DNA of 64,000 nt. Source: Ashinkailepas kermadecensis. Its lineage: Eukaryota > Arthropoda > Thecostraca > Neolepadidae. Positions within the stretch are counted from its first letter, which is position 1. Each line of letters begins with the position of its first letter. The translations under genes were made by a program, and so were the position numbers. The stretch lies in NCBI GenBank assembly GCA_034440615.1, contig JAOTOM010004872.1:186001-250000 (forward strand), read 5' to 3'. This document shows, in pieces, positions 23,351 through 34,640 of the stretch. A model generated the notes under the pieces. It saw nothing but the letters and a program-made list of their open reading frames with translations. It had not been told where the DNA came from and did not search any database.

Positions 23351-24365
23351 ACGATGACACCGCAGCAGGTGAGCGGCCGTCACGACCAATGCGCCACCGT
23401 GGTCACTCGCCGATACGCTGCGTCTACACAAAATGCAGACAAACGCACTCCATGACGGCAGAGGCGGATCGAATAATTGTCATGGGAGGGAGGGGGCACT
23501 CGTCTGGAGGGGCGCCCACTTTCTCGGAGTGGTGCCACTGCGAAGTCCTTGGAGGGGCGGCTTCGGCGGTAGATTTGCTGAGCGGCGGGGGGGGGTGCAC
23601 TCGATTATACTTATACTGCATAGGCGCTTTTCCTCTGAAAGGGTCGCCTTTGGCTTAAAAATAACTCCGTTAAGCGAGGGAGGGGGTGCACTCGAATGGT
23701 TTTGAAGGATCGTCTTTTCCTGGCCAGACAGGCGCCACTTTTCGTGGGGTCGCACATATTCCAGCGCCCCCCGCATCAGACTCTGCACCACGGCATGCAC
23801 ACGTGCCCTGGGAAGGCGACGTGCGCGTCTACACAGGCGACGTGCGCGACTCGATCGCAGAGTTGACCAAAATCCCTCTGGACGCTGCCGACGCGGAAGA
23901 GAGTGTCAGCCCGTCAGTGACACACATTCGCCTGCCGTCGAGTCGGCCGACGCAGGACACCTCGCGCAGGACACCTCGCCGCCGAGGGGAGTCGGCAGGC
24001 TGCCACGCCGGCGGTCTCGGCGCACTATTTTCATAACTTCAGGCCGGCCAACAATGGCTGGCACTGGACGCGCGCCACACGCTCCGTCCAGCGCGCCCGG
24101 CCGCCTATTGTTGTCACCCCTGGGCCAGCCGAGACGGAGATTCGGCTGGTGGCAGACCGGCTACCGTCTGACGATCGAGAGCGAGGGGTGTGTGGGGGGG
24201 GGGGTGACGTCACGACGTTCTGAAGCCGGCAGTCGGGTTCCGGCACGAAGTCTGGAAGTGTGGTCAAAAGCGGCAGCGTACGGGCCAGGCGGCAACGGCC
24301 TGGAAGTGGCAAATTTACGTGGAATACGACACCTGCCAGGAACTGTGCTGAGCTTGCAGAACAAC
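23351..24365. other. Unassigned sequence with GC-rich part
   Basis: No gene recognised. A possible transposon terminus (AGAGGCGGATCGAATAATTG) is at 23460. The stretch 23800-24130 is CpG-rich and leads into the 24-bp array. Confidence 0.45.
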
Positions 24366-25845
24366 TACATGATAATGTAGTTGGATACAAACACGCTACT
24401 GAAGTTGGGTACTGACAGGCTACGGTTGTTGGGTACTAGCACGCTACTGAAGCTGGGTACTAACACGCTACTGAAGCTGGGTACTGACATGATACTGTAG
24501 TTTGGTACTGCCACACTACTGAAGCTGTGTACTGACACGGACACGCTGAAGTTGGGTACTGATACGGTACTGTAGTTGGGTACTGATACGGTACTGTAGT
24601 TGGGTACTGATACGGTACTGTAGTTGGGTACTGATACGCTACTGTATTGGGTACTGATGCGGTACTGTAGTTGGGTACTGATGCGGTACTGTAGTTGGGT
24701 ACTGATACGGTACTGTAGTTTGGTACTGATACGCTACTGAAGTTGGGTACTGATACGGTACTGTAGTTGGGTACTGATACGGTACTGTAGTTGGGTACTG
24801 ATACGGTACTGTAGTTTGGTACTGATACGCTACTGAAGTTGGGTACTGATACGGTACTGTAGTTGGGTACTGATGCGGTACTGTAGTTGGGTACTGATAC
24901 GATACTGTAGTTTGGTACTGATACGCTACTGAAGTTGGGTACTGATACGGTACTGTAGTTGGGTACTGATGCGGTACTGTAGTTGGGTACTGATACGGTA
25001 CTGTAGTTTGGTACTGATACGCTACTGAAGTTGGGTACTGATACGGTACTGTAGTTGGGTACTGATACGGTACTGTAGTTGGGTACTGATACGGTACTGT
25101 AGTTGGGTACTGATACGGTACTGTAGTTGGGTACTGATACGGTACTGTAGTTGGGTATTGATACGGTACTGAAGTTGGGTACTGATACGGTACTGTAGTT
25201 GGGTACTGATACGGTACTGTAGTTGGGTACTGATACGCTACTGTATTGGGTACTGATACGGTACTGTAGTTGGGTACTGATACGCTACTGTATTGGGTAC
25301 TGATACGGTACTGTAGTTGGGTACTGATGCGGTACTGTAGTTGGGTACTGCTACGGTACTGTAGTTGGGTACTGATACGCCACTGTATTGGGCACTGATA
25401 CGGTACTGTAGTTGGCTACTGATGCGGTACTGTAGTTGGGTACTGATACGGTACTGTAGTTTGGTACTGATACGCTACTGAAGTTGGGTACTGATACGGT
25501 ACTGTAGTTGGGTACTGATACGGTACTGTAGTTGGGTACTGATACGGTACTGTAGTTGGGTACTGATGCGGTACTGTAGTTGGGTACTGATACGGTACTG
25601 TAGTTGGGTACTGATACGGTACTGTAGGTGGGTACTGATACGCTACTGTATTGGGTACTGATACGGTACTGAAGTTGGGTACTGATACGGTACTGTAGTT
25701 TGGTACTGATACGCTACTGAAGTTGGCTTCTGACACGCTACTGAGGTTGAGTACTAACACACTATTGAAGTTGGGTACTGACACGCTACTAAAGTTGGGT
25801 ATTGACACGCTACTAAAGTTGGGTATTGACACGCTACTGAAGCCG
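24366..25845. repeat. 24-bp minisatellite with higher-order structure, about 61 copies
   Basis: Units of 24 bp (TTGGGTACTGATACGG followed by TACTGTAG). The variant TTTGGTACTGATACGCTACTGAAG recurs at 24719, 24815, 24911 and 25007, exactly 96 bp apart, giving a four-unit higher-order repeat. Shortened units (CTGTATTGGG) shift the phase after about 25230. The edges (24366-24540 and 25725-25845) are more diverged. Minus-strand ORFs encode an eight-residue Tyr/Pro/Thr/Val repeat, which I regard as non-coding. Confidence 0.95.
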
Positions 25846-26139
25846 GCTGTTGATGCCTGTGTCCATACTGAACGCCAGGGCAGCTTGACTCTCGCTAGAA
25901 CATGATTCAGACGCGAAACCTCACCGTACCTAAAGGGTGTCAGCTTGAGGAGACTAATTATGTTAACACAATCATCTAAAGGAGAGGTCCGCAGCCAGAT
26001 GGAATCTTCCTGCCGATGGGCGAAGTTTCAGTATTCCGGTTGATGGTCGGTTGGCAGTTATTGGGACTTGACGACCCGTCGACTGCCTATGGTCAGAGCA
26101 GCATCGCCAATTTCTCACGCCGATTGGTCAAGGGCGAAG
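25846..26139. other. Unassigned sequence
   Basis: Nothing recognised between the 24-bp array and a tRNA-like fragment. Confidence 0.45.
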
Positions 26140-26200
26140 GGAGGTGGTAGGTGAGACTCGAACTCACGACCTTTGGACCGTGAGAAAAACGTGCTAGCGA
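26140..26200 (-). pseudogene. tRNA-like 3' half
   Basis: Read on the minus strand there is a T-arm-like stem GTGAG / CTCAC around TTCGAGT, followed by CTACCACC as an acceptor-like end. No A box or matching 5' acceptor strand was found upstream, so this is a tRNA relic or part of a SINE, not a functional tRNA. Confidence 0.45.
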
Positions 26201-26430
26201 TGACATCTCATCAGTTGAATATTCAGGTGTGGCTGGGATTCAAGACACACGAAGATGAATCCGTACTTACTGTGCCTACCAACGTAAAAATGTTTGTACA
26301 TTATTTGCTTAGGGGGGCGGGGGGCGGGGGTTGGAGATGTCATGACGTCATGATCGCGGTGAGCTGCCCCGAACACGCTAACCGTTGCTGATTTCAAGCC
26401 TACATTGTAGTCGCTGGCCATTTCATGGTA

Positions 26431-26443
26431 GAGCTACAGATCA
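26431..26443. repeat. Target-site duplication, left copy
   Basis: GAGCTACAGATCA, identical to 26571-26583. Confidence 0.8.
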
Positions 26444-26570
26444 TTGTTTAATACAACGAAGAATGGCTCTTAGATGCTCCTGGGTTTTAGACATTGCGTG
26501 TAAAGAAAGCATACGACCTTCAATATACCACCTGGTATATTGAAGGTCGTATGCTTTCTTTACACGCAAT
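26444..26570 (-). mobile_element. Miniature PLE-derived insertion with near-loopless palindrome
   Basis: This 127-bp insertion lies between two copies of a 13-bp TSD. On the minus strand its last 88 bp match the 3' terminus of the PLE family seen at 38574-38661 (GGTATATTGAAGGTCGTATG, CCAGGAGCATCTAAGAGCC, CGTTGTATTAAACA). The first 39 bp of that match are repeated as a perfect inverted copy (arms 26492-26530 and 26533-26571, 2-nt spacer CC; the outermost base of the right arm coincides with the first base of the TSD). No coding capacity. Confidence 0.8.
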
Positions 26571-26583
26571 GAGCTACAGATCA
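26571..26583. repeat. Target-site duplication, right copy
   Basis: GAGCTACAGATCA, identical to 26431-26443. Confidence 0.8.
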
Positions 26584-27553
26584 ACACATTCAATACGTGG
26601 CCGGCAGGCACAAGGTGCAATTGCTGGCACTGAGCTAGGATGACGACGACAGGCTGGGTATGGCTCTCCTGTACTGCGGGCACATAACCGGCATCAGTCC
26701 ACTGTGGGCACGATGCTCGTGCATCGGTCACAACTGCCCTCTCTCGGCAGCTCGAGATAGTGCCGGGCCGCTAGGTGGCGCAGCGCGCGCGAAGAAAGTG
26801 GCGCCACATGTACTTTCTCTGAACACAGATCGCGAGTTGCTCCTTCAGATGAAATGTCATTATGAAAATTTGTCAAGACCAAAATTGAAGTAATAGCTAC
26901 ATTCTGTGTGCAATGACAAGCCGGGACTTCGATGGCGAAACATGAAGCTATAGCTAAGGCGTAAAGGCCTGACGGTCTGGTTGGGTCGGGGTGGGGATGA
27001 GAACCTCGTCGAAGGTCGGATCCGAGGTTCGTTTGGGTGTCAGGCCAGGTCTGCTGGGATCTGGGCAGGCCGAGTCCGCTCAGCTCAGGTCGGATTGGGT
27101 CAGGACAGATCGAGTCAGGTCGTTCACATTAACTATTTTCGTGCAGGCATGGCAGTAGACTATCCGGATCTCGCATTAAATTGTAAGAACATCACTAAGA
27201 TGCAAGATGGGAATGACGGACTGACTGGTGGTGCCATCTATAACGCGGTTAGGGAGCCTACTTCCGCCACCTATTCTGCAGCACAAACTCCATTTCTCGG
27301 GCTGAGGATAAATATCTTCATGTGAAGAATTCTAAGATGTCCGAAACGCTAAGTTCGCAACGCCAAGAACTGCAAAATTTCCGGCGTTGTTTGACTGGAG
27401 CAAGGCCATGACTGAAGCATGTTGAAGCAAGGAGTCTGCAAGAGATTCCATGATAGACTTCGTTCCATTGCTTAAACGTGTTGTCTATGCATTTATGCAA
27501 TTAATAGCACTTAACTCTGAGGTTAATCTAGGAGCATATATGGTAGGACGCTA
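26584..27553. other. Unassigned sequence
   Basis: No gene recognised. At about 26980-27125 there is a decayed repeat of GGTCGGATYGGGTCAGG words, similar to the sequence at the right end of the window (63948-64000). Confidence 0.45.
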
Positions 27554-27565
27554 AGCTTCTTTAAT
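27554..27565. repeat. LINE target-site duplication, 5' copy
   Basis: AGCTTCTTTAAT, identical to 33439-33450. Confidence 0.85.
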
Positions 27566-27979
27566 CCCATCTCATCCACAGTTGCTATTGGACAGTTGCC
27601 GGGCATACATCTCTATCCATCGTGCGCTATCGTGGATCGTGAATCGTGGATCGTGACCGTATCTCGCAAGACCAGCCTGCCATCTCTTCACTCAACTCAA
27701 CATCTTCAATTCCGACTTCTTGCTGCTCTTCACCACCAACTTCCAGATCACTCTACACCTTCAACTCATCTATAGGTTGGTCCAGAGCCGGCTGATCGCT
27801 CCGCTGCTTTCTCACTGCTATTTTTCATTTTCGTGGGGCGACACCCGTCGCTCTTTTCTCATTTCTTTTCTAGTCGGGTGACACCCGTCACCCCACCCGT
27901 TTTCGTCATCATCGTATTTTCGTTCCCTTTGTTCTGCGTGTTTATTTAGATTTCGTTTTGTAGGGTGTTTTTCCCCGTG
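27566..27979 (+). promoter_or_regulatory. LINE 5' untranslated region
   Basis: Sequence between the TSD and the ORF1 ATG. LINEs of this group usually carry an internal promoter here. A short direct repeat (ATCGTGGATCGTGA words, 27620-27660) is visible. No TATA box. Confidence 0.55.
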
Positions 27980-29533
27980 ATGGGGAAAAAGAGGAAGAAA
28001 GGCACCGACCCCAGCTCGCCACAGGACTCTGATACTGAATTTCCTCCGCTGACCACACCCGACGACCATCGCACGAACACGGACTTGGCCTCTGATGTTC
28101 CCTCACTGAATTCGACCATTGATGACCCGCGCCGGACAATTCCCCTTGATGACGCCATGGACGCCCTTTGCACCTCGCCGAACCCTGCTCGTCCCAAGAC
28201 CTCGGTCTCGCCTCACAATCCAGACCAGACCATCACTCTTCACGCCGCTGACCCACGCTCGAACCAGACCACGCCCTCCCAACCTGAACCCATCCAACCC
28301 ATTGAACCCTACCTCGACAGTGCTGGCTCTTACATTGTAGTCAAGCCTGTCGAGGAATCCGTTTCCTTCCGCCGTATTAACGTTTTCTGGCCGACCAAAC
28401 AACTCCTTGCCATCTGCTCCCTAACCAATCCCGACATTGAAGCCCCTGCCAACGGAACCTTGGTCATTAAAACCCAATCCCGAGCCCAAACCACAGCCCT
28501 CCTCCGCACCACCACATTTTGTGGAAAATCCGTCACCATCACTCTCCATTCCAACCGCAACATCACCAAGGGCACCGTCTTCGCGCCGGAGCTCCGCTTC
28601 ATGACTGAAGCGGAAATCCAGACGGAGCTCAGGCCGGAGGGGGTGACCCACGTCCACCGCATTACCTCCTTTAAAGACGGTCAGAAACGCGATAGGAGCC
28701 TCCTTGTCCTTACCTTCAATTCTACCAATCTTCCCAAGACCCTAGTCGCCGGATACCTACGATTCCAAGTCCGTGTCTTTATTCCTAATCCTTTCCGCTG
28801 TTTTAACTGTCAGCGCTTCGGCCATGGCAGCAAGACATGTCGCCAACCAGCCCGATGCCCTAAGTGCGGCGAAACACCTCATCCTGACTCCACCTGCTCC
28901 AAACCTGCCCACTGCCTCAGCTGCAACACATCCGATCACCTCACCACTTCCAATCAATGCCCAGTTTGGCGCAAGGAGAAAGAGGTATGCGCTGTGAAGG
29001 CCACGACCGGTGTGTCATACCCCCAGGCCCGACGGTCTGTCGAGGCCACCTTCCCATCCGCGAAAACGTACGCTCAGGCGGCCACCGTTGCTCCCCCCAC
29101 ACGTCGCGTCACCACTGCTTCCATCTCGATTCAAACAGATATTATTCCAGGTTTAGCTCCACTTAAAAAACTTACTCCACTGACCACACCGACACCAACC
29201 ACCCTGGCTCCCAACACCCAGACCACTCCGACACAGACCACCCCGGCTCCCAACACACAGACCATTCCGACCAAACAAACGCCAACAAATTCCACAAGGA
29301 ATTCCAGACCCCGCAGCCATTCGGCTGCCGGGGAGATGCGCGCCACTTCCGTAGCTCGCCGACCAGTGCAGGCCGGCGACCACGTGACCGACCGGCTCCC
29401 AGCCGGCGGGCATCCCCAGCGGCAGTGGTGCGCGGCCGAGAGTCGGCCGCCAAGGTCACCGACCAACCGGACGGCTCGGGTACAGCCGTCCGACATCAAA
29501 CAACACGCCCGCCTGACCTCCACGCATGGATGA
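27980..29533 (+). CDS. LINE ORF1: gag-like zinc-knuckle protein
   Basis: A 517-residue nucleic-acid-binding protein expected to coat LINE RNA and form the RNP. The ATG at 27980 (MGKKRKK) is preferred; the frame is open 15 bp further upstream but only from a GTG. The N-terminal 140 residues are Pro/Thr/Asp-rich and probably disordered. A central region (about residues 110-270) may hold an RNA-recognition-like fold, but I cannot confirm that by eye. Three CCHC knuckles follow from about residue 274: CFNCQRFGHGSKTC and CPKCGETPHPDSTC fit C-x2-C-x4-H-x4-C, and CLSCNTSDHLTTSNQC has six residues before the last Cys. The C-terminal 150 residues are Thr/Pro-rich. The stop overlaps the ORF2 start by 8 nt. 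No internal stop or frameshift seen. Confidence 0.9.
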   Translation: MGKKRKKGTDPSSPQDSDTEFPPLTTPDDHRTNTDLASDVPSLNSTIDDPRRTIPLDDAMDALCTSPNPARPKTSVSPHNPDQTITLHAADPRSNQTTPSQPEPIQPIEPYLDSAGSYIVVKPVEESVSFRRINVFWPTKQLLAICSLTNPDIEAPANGTLVIKTQSRAQTTALLRTTTFCGKSVTITLHSNRNITKGTVFAPELRFMTEAEIQTELRPEGVTHVHRITSFKDGQKRDRSLLVLTFNSTNLPKTLVAGYLRFQVRVFIPNPFRCFNCQRFGHGSKTCRQPARCPKCGETPHPDSTCSKPAHCLSCNTSDHLTTSNQCPVWRKEKEVCAVKATTGVSYPQARRSVEATFPSAKTYAQAATVAPPTRRVTTASISIQTDIIPGLAPLKKLTPLTTPTPTTLAPNTQTTPTQTTPAPNTQTIPTKQTPTNSTRNSRPRSHSAAGEMRATSVARRPVQAGDHVTDRLPAGGHPQRQWCAAESRPPRSPTNRTARVQPSDIKQHARLTSTHG

Positions 29534-32500
29534 GGCATGCACCGAAAGGTGCACACAAACAATAATATTTCTCCCAATGTCTGTATTTCTCCAATGGAAT
29601 TGCCATAGTTTAATATCCAAATGGGACGAAATGAAAGCTTTCTTTAGTATTCTCACACCTATCCTCATCGCTCTTCAGGAAACCTGGTTCTTACCCACCG
29701 ATACATATAATTTCAATCTTTCAAATTACTCTCTGTACCGTCACGATGAGGTCCGTGGACCACATCGCAGTGGCGGTACAGCACTGTACATCAACAATGA
29801 TTTTACACACACACAAATTACACTGAATTCACCTTTACAAGCCGTAGCTTGTACTTTACGTATTCATGGCAGGAATGTGGATGTATGTTCCATTTATATT
29901 CCACCACAAACAGATAACACAAACATTTTGATACCATTAGACAACCTGATAACACAATTCAAGAATCCTTTCATATTACTTGGCGATTTTAATGCCCATA
30001 GCCCAGCGTGGGATAGAACACGCACACTTACAGACACTCGTGGCCACATCATTGAACAAATTCTAGACCGACATAATTTAGTATTGCTGAACACCGGAGA
30101 ACCAACCTTTTTTCACCTTGGACATAACACAGAAACAGCTATTGATTTATCAATATGCTCTCCGACTCTGGCCAATTATTATGATTGGACCATAGACACT
30201 GATATTCATGCCAGCGATCATTACCCCATTAAATTAACACCCACATTTTCAACTGCGGCAGATAGGACATCCAGTTTTATCCCTCGCTGGAAAATTCCGA
30301 ACGCCGATTGGACAACTTTTCAGGAACTTTCACATATTCAATACAACCTCAACATTTCTCCCGTCGAAAACATCAACCAAGTTACCAAAACACTTCTCGA
30401 AGCCGCTTCCACCGCCATTCCACCAACAAAACCTTTCACAAAAAGAACACCAGTCCCCTGGTGGTCGATAGAAGTTTCCCGAGCAATAGCCGCAAGAAAG
30501 AGAGCATTTAGAAAATATTTACGTCATCCCGGCCAACAAAATTTAGTCAGCCGTAATTATGAACGTGCGAAGACACGCCGCATCATTCGTGAAGCTCGTC
30601 GCCGTTCATGGTCACTTTATCTACAACAAATCACCTCTCGAACACCTTTAAGCAAAATCTGGCAGTTAATTCGCCGATTATCAGGACGCACTCCATTTAA
30701 ATCACTCCCGGCACTCAAATTTCAAAACACCACAATTACAGACCCACAAACAATAGTAAATACAATAGCGGATACCATGGCTCACAATAGCTCTGACAAC
30801 AACTACAGACCGGAATTGCTCCAAAATGCACGACACACATTTCACACCGAATTGGCACAATTCGATTCGGACAACACTGAAACATACAATATCCCGTTTC
30901 AAGTTTCCGAACTAGATACTGCAATTTCCTCAGCCGGTAATACTTCAGTAGGTCCCGACGATTTACATTATTCCTTTTTCCGACATTTATCCAACGACAC
31001 AAAACATTGTATCTTACAAACATTTAATTCATTATGGTCTGGCCATACCTTCCCCGAAACCTGGAAGGAAGCCATCATAATTCCTATACCAAAACCCGGC
31101 AAAAATCACAGCAACCCGAACAATTTCCGACCCATCGCTCTCACCAGTTGCCTAGGGAAACTTTTGGAACGTATGATTGTAAAAAGACTGACCTGGTACC
31201 TAGAAACAAATCATCTGTTATCTCCAATTCAATGCGGTTTTCGTCATGGCCATAATACAATAGATCATCTCATTCGATTAGAAACTGACATACGCCTTGG
31301 TTATAAAAAACACGAACACACCATTGCAGTATTTTTAGACATTAGTAAAGCATATGATATGGTATACAAACCGGCATTAATTTCCAAACTTCTTCACTTC
31401 GACGTCAAAGGAAATTTAGCTCATTATTTGATAGGATTCCTGTCTGGTTCCCGTCATTTTCATCTCCGGTGCAAGTCAGCGATTTCCGACCCACGTTTTC
31501 TGCAGAACGGATTACCACAGGGGAGTTGTATTTCACCAGTATTATTCAACATCATCATTAATGACATTTTGGATAACATGCCTGCCAATCTATCATACTC
31601 GCTGTTTGCGGACGATAGTGCGATTTGGTGTTCGGGCAAAAATTATGATCATTGTTTAATTAGATTACAAAACGCACTTGACCGGATACACCAATGGTCC
31701 ATCAAATACGGTTTCGCATGTTCAGTTCCAAAATCTGCCACAATGATATTCAGCAAATCAATTCCGTGCCCAAATCCAGATACACCACTTCACCTCGGAA
31801 ACACTGACATACATTTTGTAAATTCGTTCAAATTTCTTGGTGTTATTTTCGATCGCAAGCTTTCCATGCACCAGCACGTCAAACACATCCAGGCCAAATG
31901 TTTCCACAGACTCAACTTATTTCGCTGTATCACGTCTTCATCATTCGGATCCGATCGTCACACGCTATTACAATTATACAAATCCTTGGTTCTTCCCATC
32001 ATAGAATATGGTTCCATAGTTTACGCAAGTGGCAGTACCACCGCTTTGAAGCTTTTGGACACCTTACAAAATAAATTCATTCGCGTAGCACTCGGTGCAA
32101 TGACCACGTCTCCCATTACTTCTCTACAAATCGAATCAGGAATTCCACCATTAGGTCTCCGAAGAATTGAACAAACACTCCGATACGCCGCAAAAATTCA
32201 ATTTAGAGAGCACCACCCCACACACGCATCTTTACAAATTCTCCCAAATCTACACCACGAATATTTAGGTCCCGCCGAAAAGCGAACCGGGCTTACCATA
32301 GCTTCACGCATTAAAACATTTTCTACACAGCTCCAATACAACATTCCACATATTACAGCTCTCTCTCCACCAACTACACCACCGTGGCAGATGGCTGAGA
32401 GACATATTGTCTATCTCACCACCACTCCAAAATCACAGCTTTGTCCAGAATACGCCAAACAAAAATTCCACCAGTTTCGTTCTCGTTATCATCATGTTCC

Positions 32501-33348
32501 TTTTGTTTTCACCGACGGATCCAAAGACGCAAATTGCACAGGAAATGCCATTGTTTCCGGTACATACACACAACAACACCGCTTGCCAAACGGGACCTCC
32601 ATTTTCATCGCCGAATTACATGCCATTCTCACTGCCCTTCGCTACGTCCGCAACCGTTCGATTTGTCACCCCATGCGCCATGTCGTCATTTGTTCCGACT
32701 CAAAATCTGTTCTTCAATCTCTTTCTTCACTTTCCTTTTCGCACCATTGCCATATTTCCATTTATAACACACTGGAAACACTTCATCTGATGGGCATGAA
32801 GGTCCGTTTCCTGTGGGTGCCCAGTCACTGTGGCATCCCAGGAAACGAAAAAAGCAGATCATTTCGCCAAACATTCATTACAATTACCACACATCACAGA
32901 AATCCCACCACATTTTGACGCCATCAAATCAACAATACGACAAAACATTCGACATTTTTGGAACCAACAATGGACTGACACAACAAACCACACACAATTA
33001 CGTCTCATCAAACCTGTCGTCGAAAACTGGACCACTTCATACAAAAAAAACAGACAAGAAGAAAAAGTTCTATCCCGGCTCCGCATAGGTCACACTTTTC
33101 TCATACATCGATATATATACACTGCTTCACCTCGACCTTCATGCCCATCATGCAACACTCTTCTTACAGTTTCACATATTCTCCTCCACTGTCAACGTTA
33201 CCATGACCATAGAAAAACACTTACCAACTACTGCCGTACACATAACATCCCCTTTTCTTTACCTACACTATTAGGAGATCAGCACCCATTCCTCATTAAT
33301 CTACTTTTCATTTTTCTCCGCAAAACCAACTTGCTTCAAGAACTATAG
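29526..33348 (+). CDS. LINE ORF2: endonuclease-RT-RNase H polyprotein, one frameshift
   Basis: The protein nicks target DNA and copies LINE RNA by target-primed reverse transcription. An N-terminal EEP endonuclease shows LQWNCHS, LQETW, GDFNAHSP and SDHYP. The RT domain shows FRPIALTSCLGKLLERM, FLDISKAYD, GLPQGSCISPVLF and the catalytic FADD. RNase H shows FTDGSK, AELHAIL, CSDSKS and VPSHCGIPGNEK. The frame is open from the ATG at 29526 to 32918, but an A6 run (32848-32853) holds one base too many. In the +1 frame the expected catalytic ADHFA follows, and the protein runs on to a stop at 33346-33348, with a C-terminal zinc finger CPSC-x7-H-x4-C. About 1,273 residues are expected without the extra A. 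As written the product lacks the end of RNase H and the C-terminal finger. A homopolymer sequencing error is the main alternative to a real mutation. Confidence 0.9.
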
Positions 33349-33438
33349 ACTGACTATCAAAACATAACTATTCATTCATTCCACTCACGGCACGAAATGG
33401 CCTGAGCAGGCCGAAGTGCCCAACCTAACAAAACAAAC
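33349..33438 (+). other. LINE 3' untranslated region
   Basis: A short 3' tail containing the nested hairpin and ending CCCAACCTAACAAAACAAAC directly before the TSD. Confidence 0.75.
33389..33420 (+). promoter_or_regulatory. Nested hairpin in the LINE 3' tail
   Basis: Outer stem GGCAC (33389-33393) with GTGCC (33416-33420), inner stem GGCCT (33399-33403) with AGGCC (33408-33412), loop GAGC, and asymmetric internal loop GAAAT / GAA. Many LINE RTs recognise a 3' stem-loop to start reverse transcription. That role here is inferred. Confidence 0.7.
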
Positions 33439-33450
33439 AGCTTCTTTAAT
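33439..33450. repeat. LINE target-site duplication, 3' copy
   Basis: AGCTTCTTTAAT, identical to 27554-27565. Confidence 0.85.
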
Positions 33451-34640
33451 TGTTTGGGCAACCATCTTCTACAGACTGTACTCCTACCTGATGGTCTTGC
33501 TCCAGTCGACTCGATAGGCATTGGCTCCAGTGAAACAACGGTGGAAATTTGGCAGTTCTTGGCGTAGCGAACTTGGCAGTTTGGGTGTTGTATAATTGTT
33601 GATGGGAAAATTTTGCGTCAACCCATTTCTCGAGGCTTCAGCAGACGCCATGTCATACATAGGTAGGCACAAAGTGCACACCCTGTACTTTATATATTTA
33701 CAAGCCATGAGTTAAGACGCCAGGGGTTCAAGGGCTTAACGCAGAAAGGTCAATTTTTAGACGTGATGCTTGAGAGAAAAAAAAACTTAGCGAACGACCC
33801 ATTGCAAGCAGACAGAAGCAATTCCCGTCAGCTGTGGATATCTTTGGTTCTCAAAATGTATCCAGGACGGACGTAAGAATTATTTCCCTCCGTGAAAGTT
33901 TCAAAGTTTGGAAGTTCTCACAGTACCGCCAGATCGAACACGATGACACGAAGCTGCTTAAGTACGTCGTTCGGATCACGCCATTAAGAGTCTTAGGGAT
34001 TGAGATCGTGTTGGATTAGCTATAAAATAGCATCCGGAGTATAAGACATTCCCCCGTTTTTGCTATACATTGTTAGTGCCTTTTGATATCCTGATATCAT
34101 GATCGAGATCCTTGATCCAGAAGCGTCTTGGCGAAAATTCGTCCGCTTGGATCACGCTTCTGCTTTGAGACAAACAAACAAGAAATCCCCAACAAACTGA
34201 AACCCAGATAATGGATACCGAAAGCTTCAGAAGATTATAACCTCGCTAGTGGATCATGGAATGGTCTTCGACAAACTTATCCAGACTACGAATCATGAGA
34301 GAACTGATGGCAACATCACCTTCCAGTCCTGAATGTTGGAGTGTGCCTGACAAAATTTCCGCATTCACTGAATATCCAATAAATATCTACCGGCATGTGG
34401 CACGTGCATACATGGCCATACATGTGACATGGGCATACCATTATAACTACGACACAACGTTTTCCTAGGAGCCATGCAGACGAGTTGCGAGCATTTTTGA
34501 ATCATTGATTGGTTATGGAAATATTTAGTTTGAATCATTACTGGTGAGGCTTACAGAAACAGATGCTAAGCGCATGTCGTCCTGAACCGACTTCCCGATC
34601 GTGAAATTCCAGTTCAAAAGTATAACTTCAATCATCAGCT
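33451..34640. other. Unassigned sequence
   Basis: No gene or repeat recognised. Confidence 0.45.

Larger units (their letters stand above)
27566..33438 (+). mobile_element. Full-length I-group non-LTR retrotransposon (LINE)
   Basis: A 5,873-bp element bounded by an exact 12-bp TSD. Order: a 414-bp 5' untranslated region, ORF1 (zinc-knuckle protein), ORF2 (endonuclease, reverse transcriptase, RNase H, C-terminal zinc finger), and a short 3' untranslated region with a nested hairpin. It ends in ACAAAACAAAC rather than a long poly(A). ORF1 plus EEP endonuclease, RT and RNase H points to the I group (I/Nimb-like). I cannot assign a subfamily without alignment. Only one inactivating lesion is visible, a one-base insertion in ORF2. 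The intact TSD and open frames suggest a recent insertion. Confidence 0.9.
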
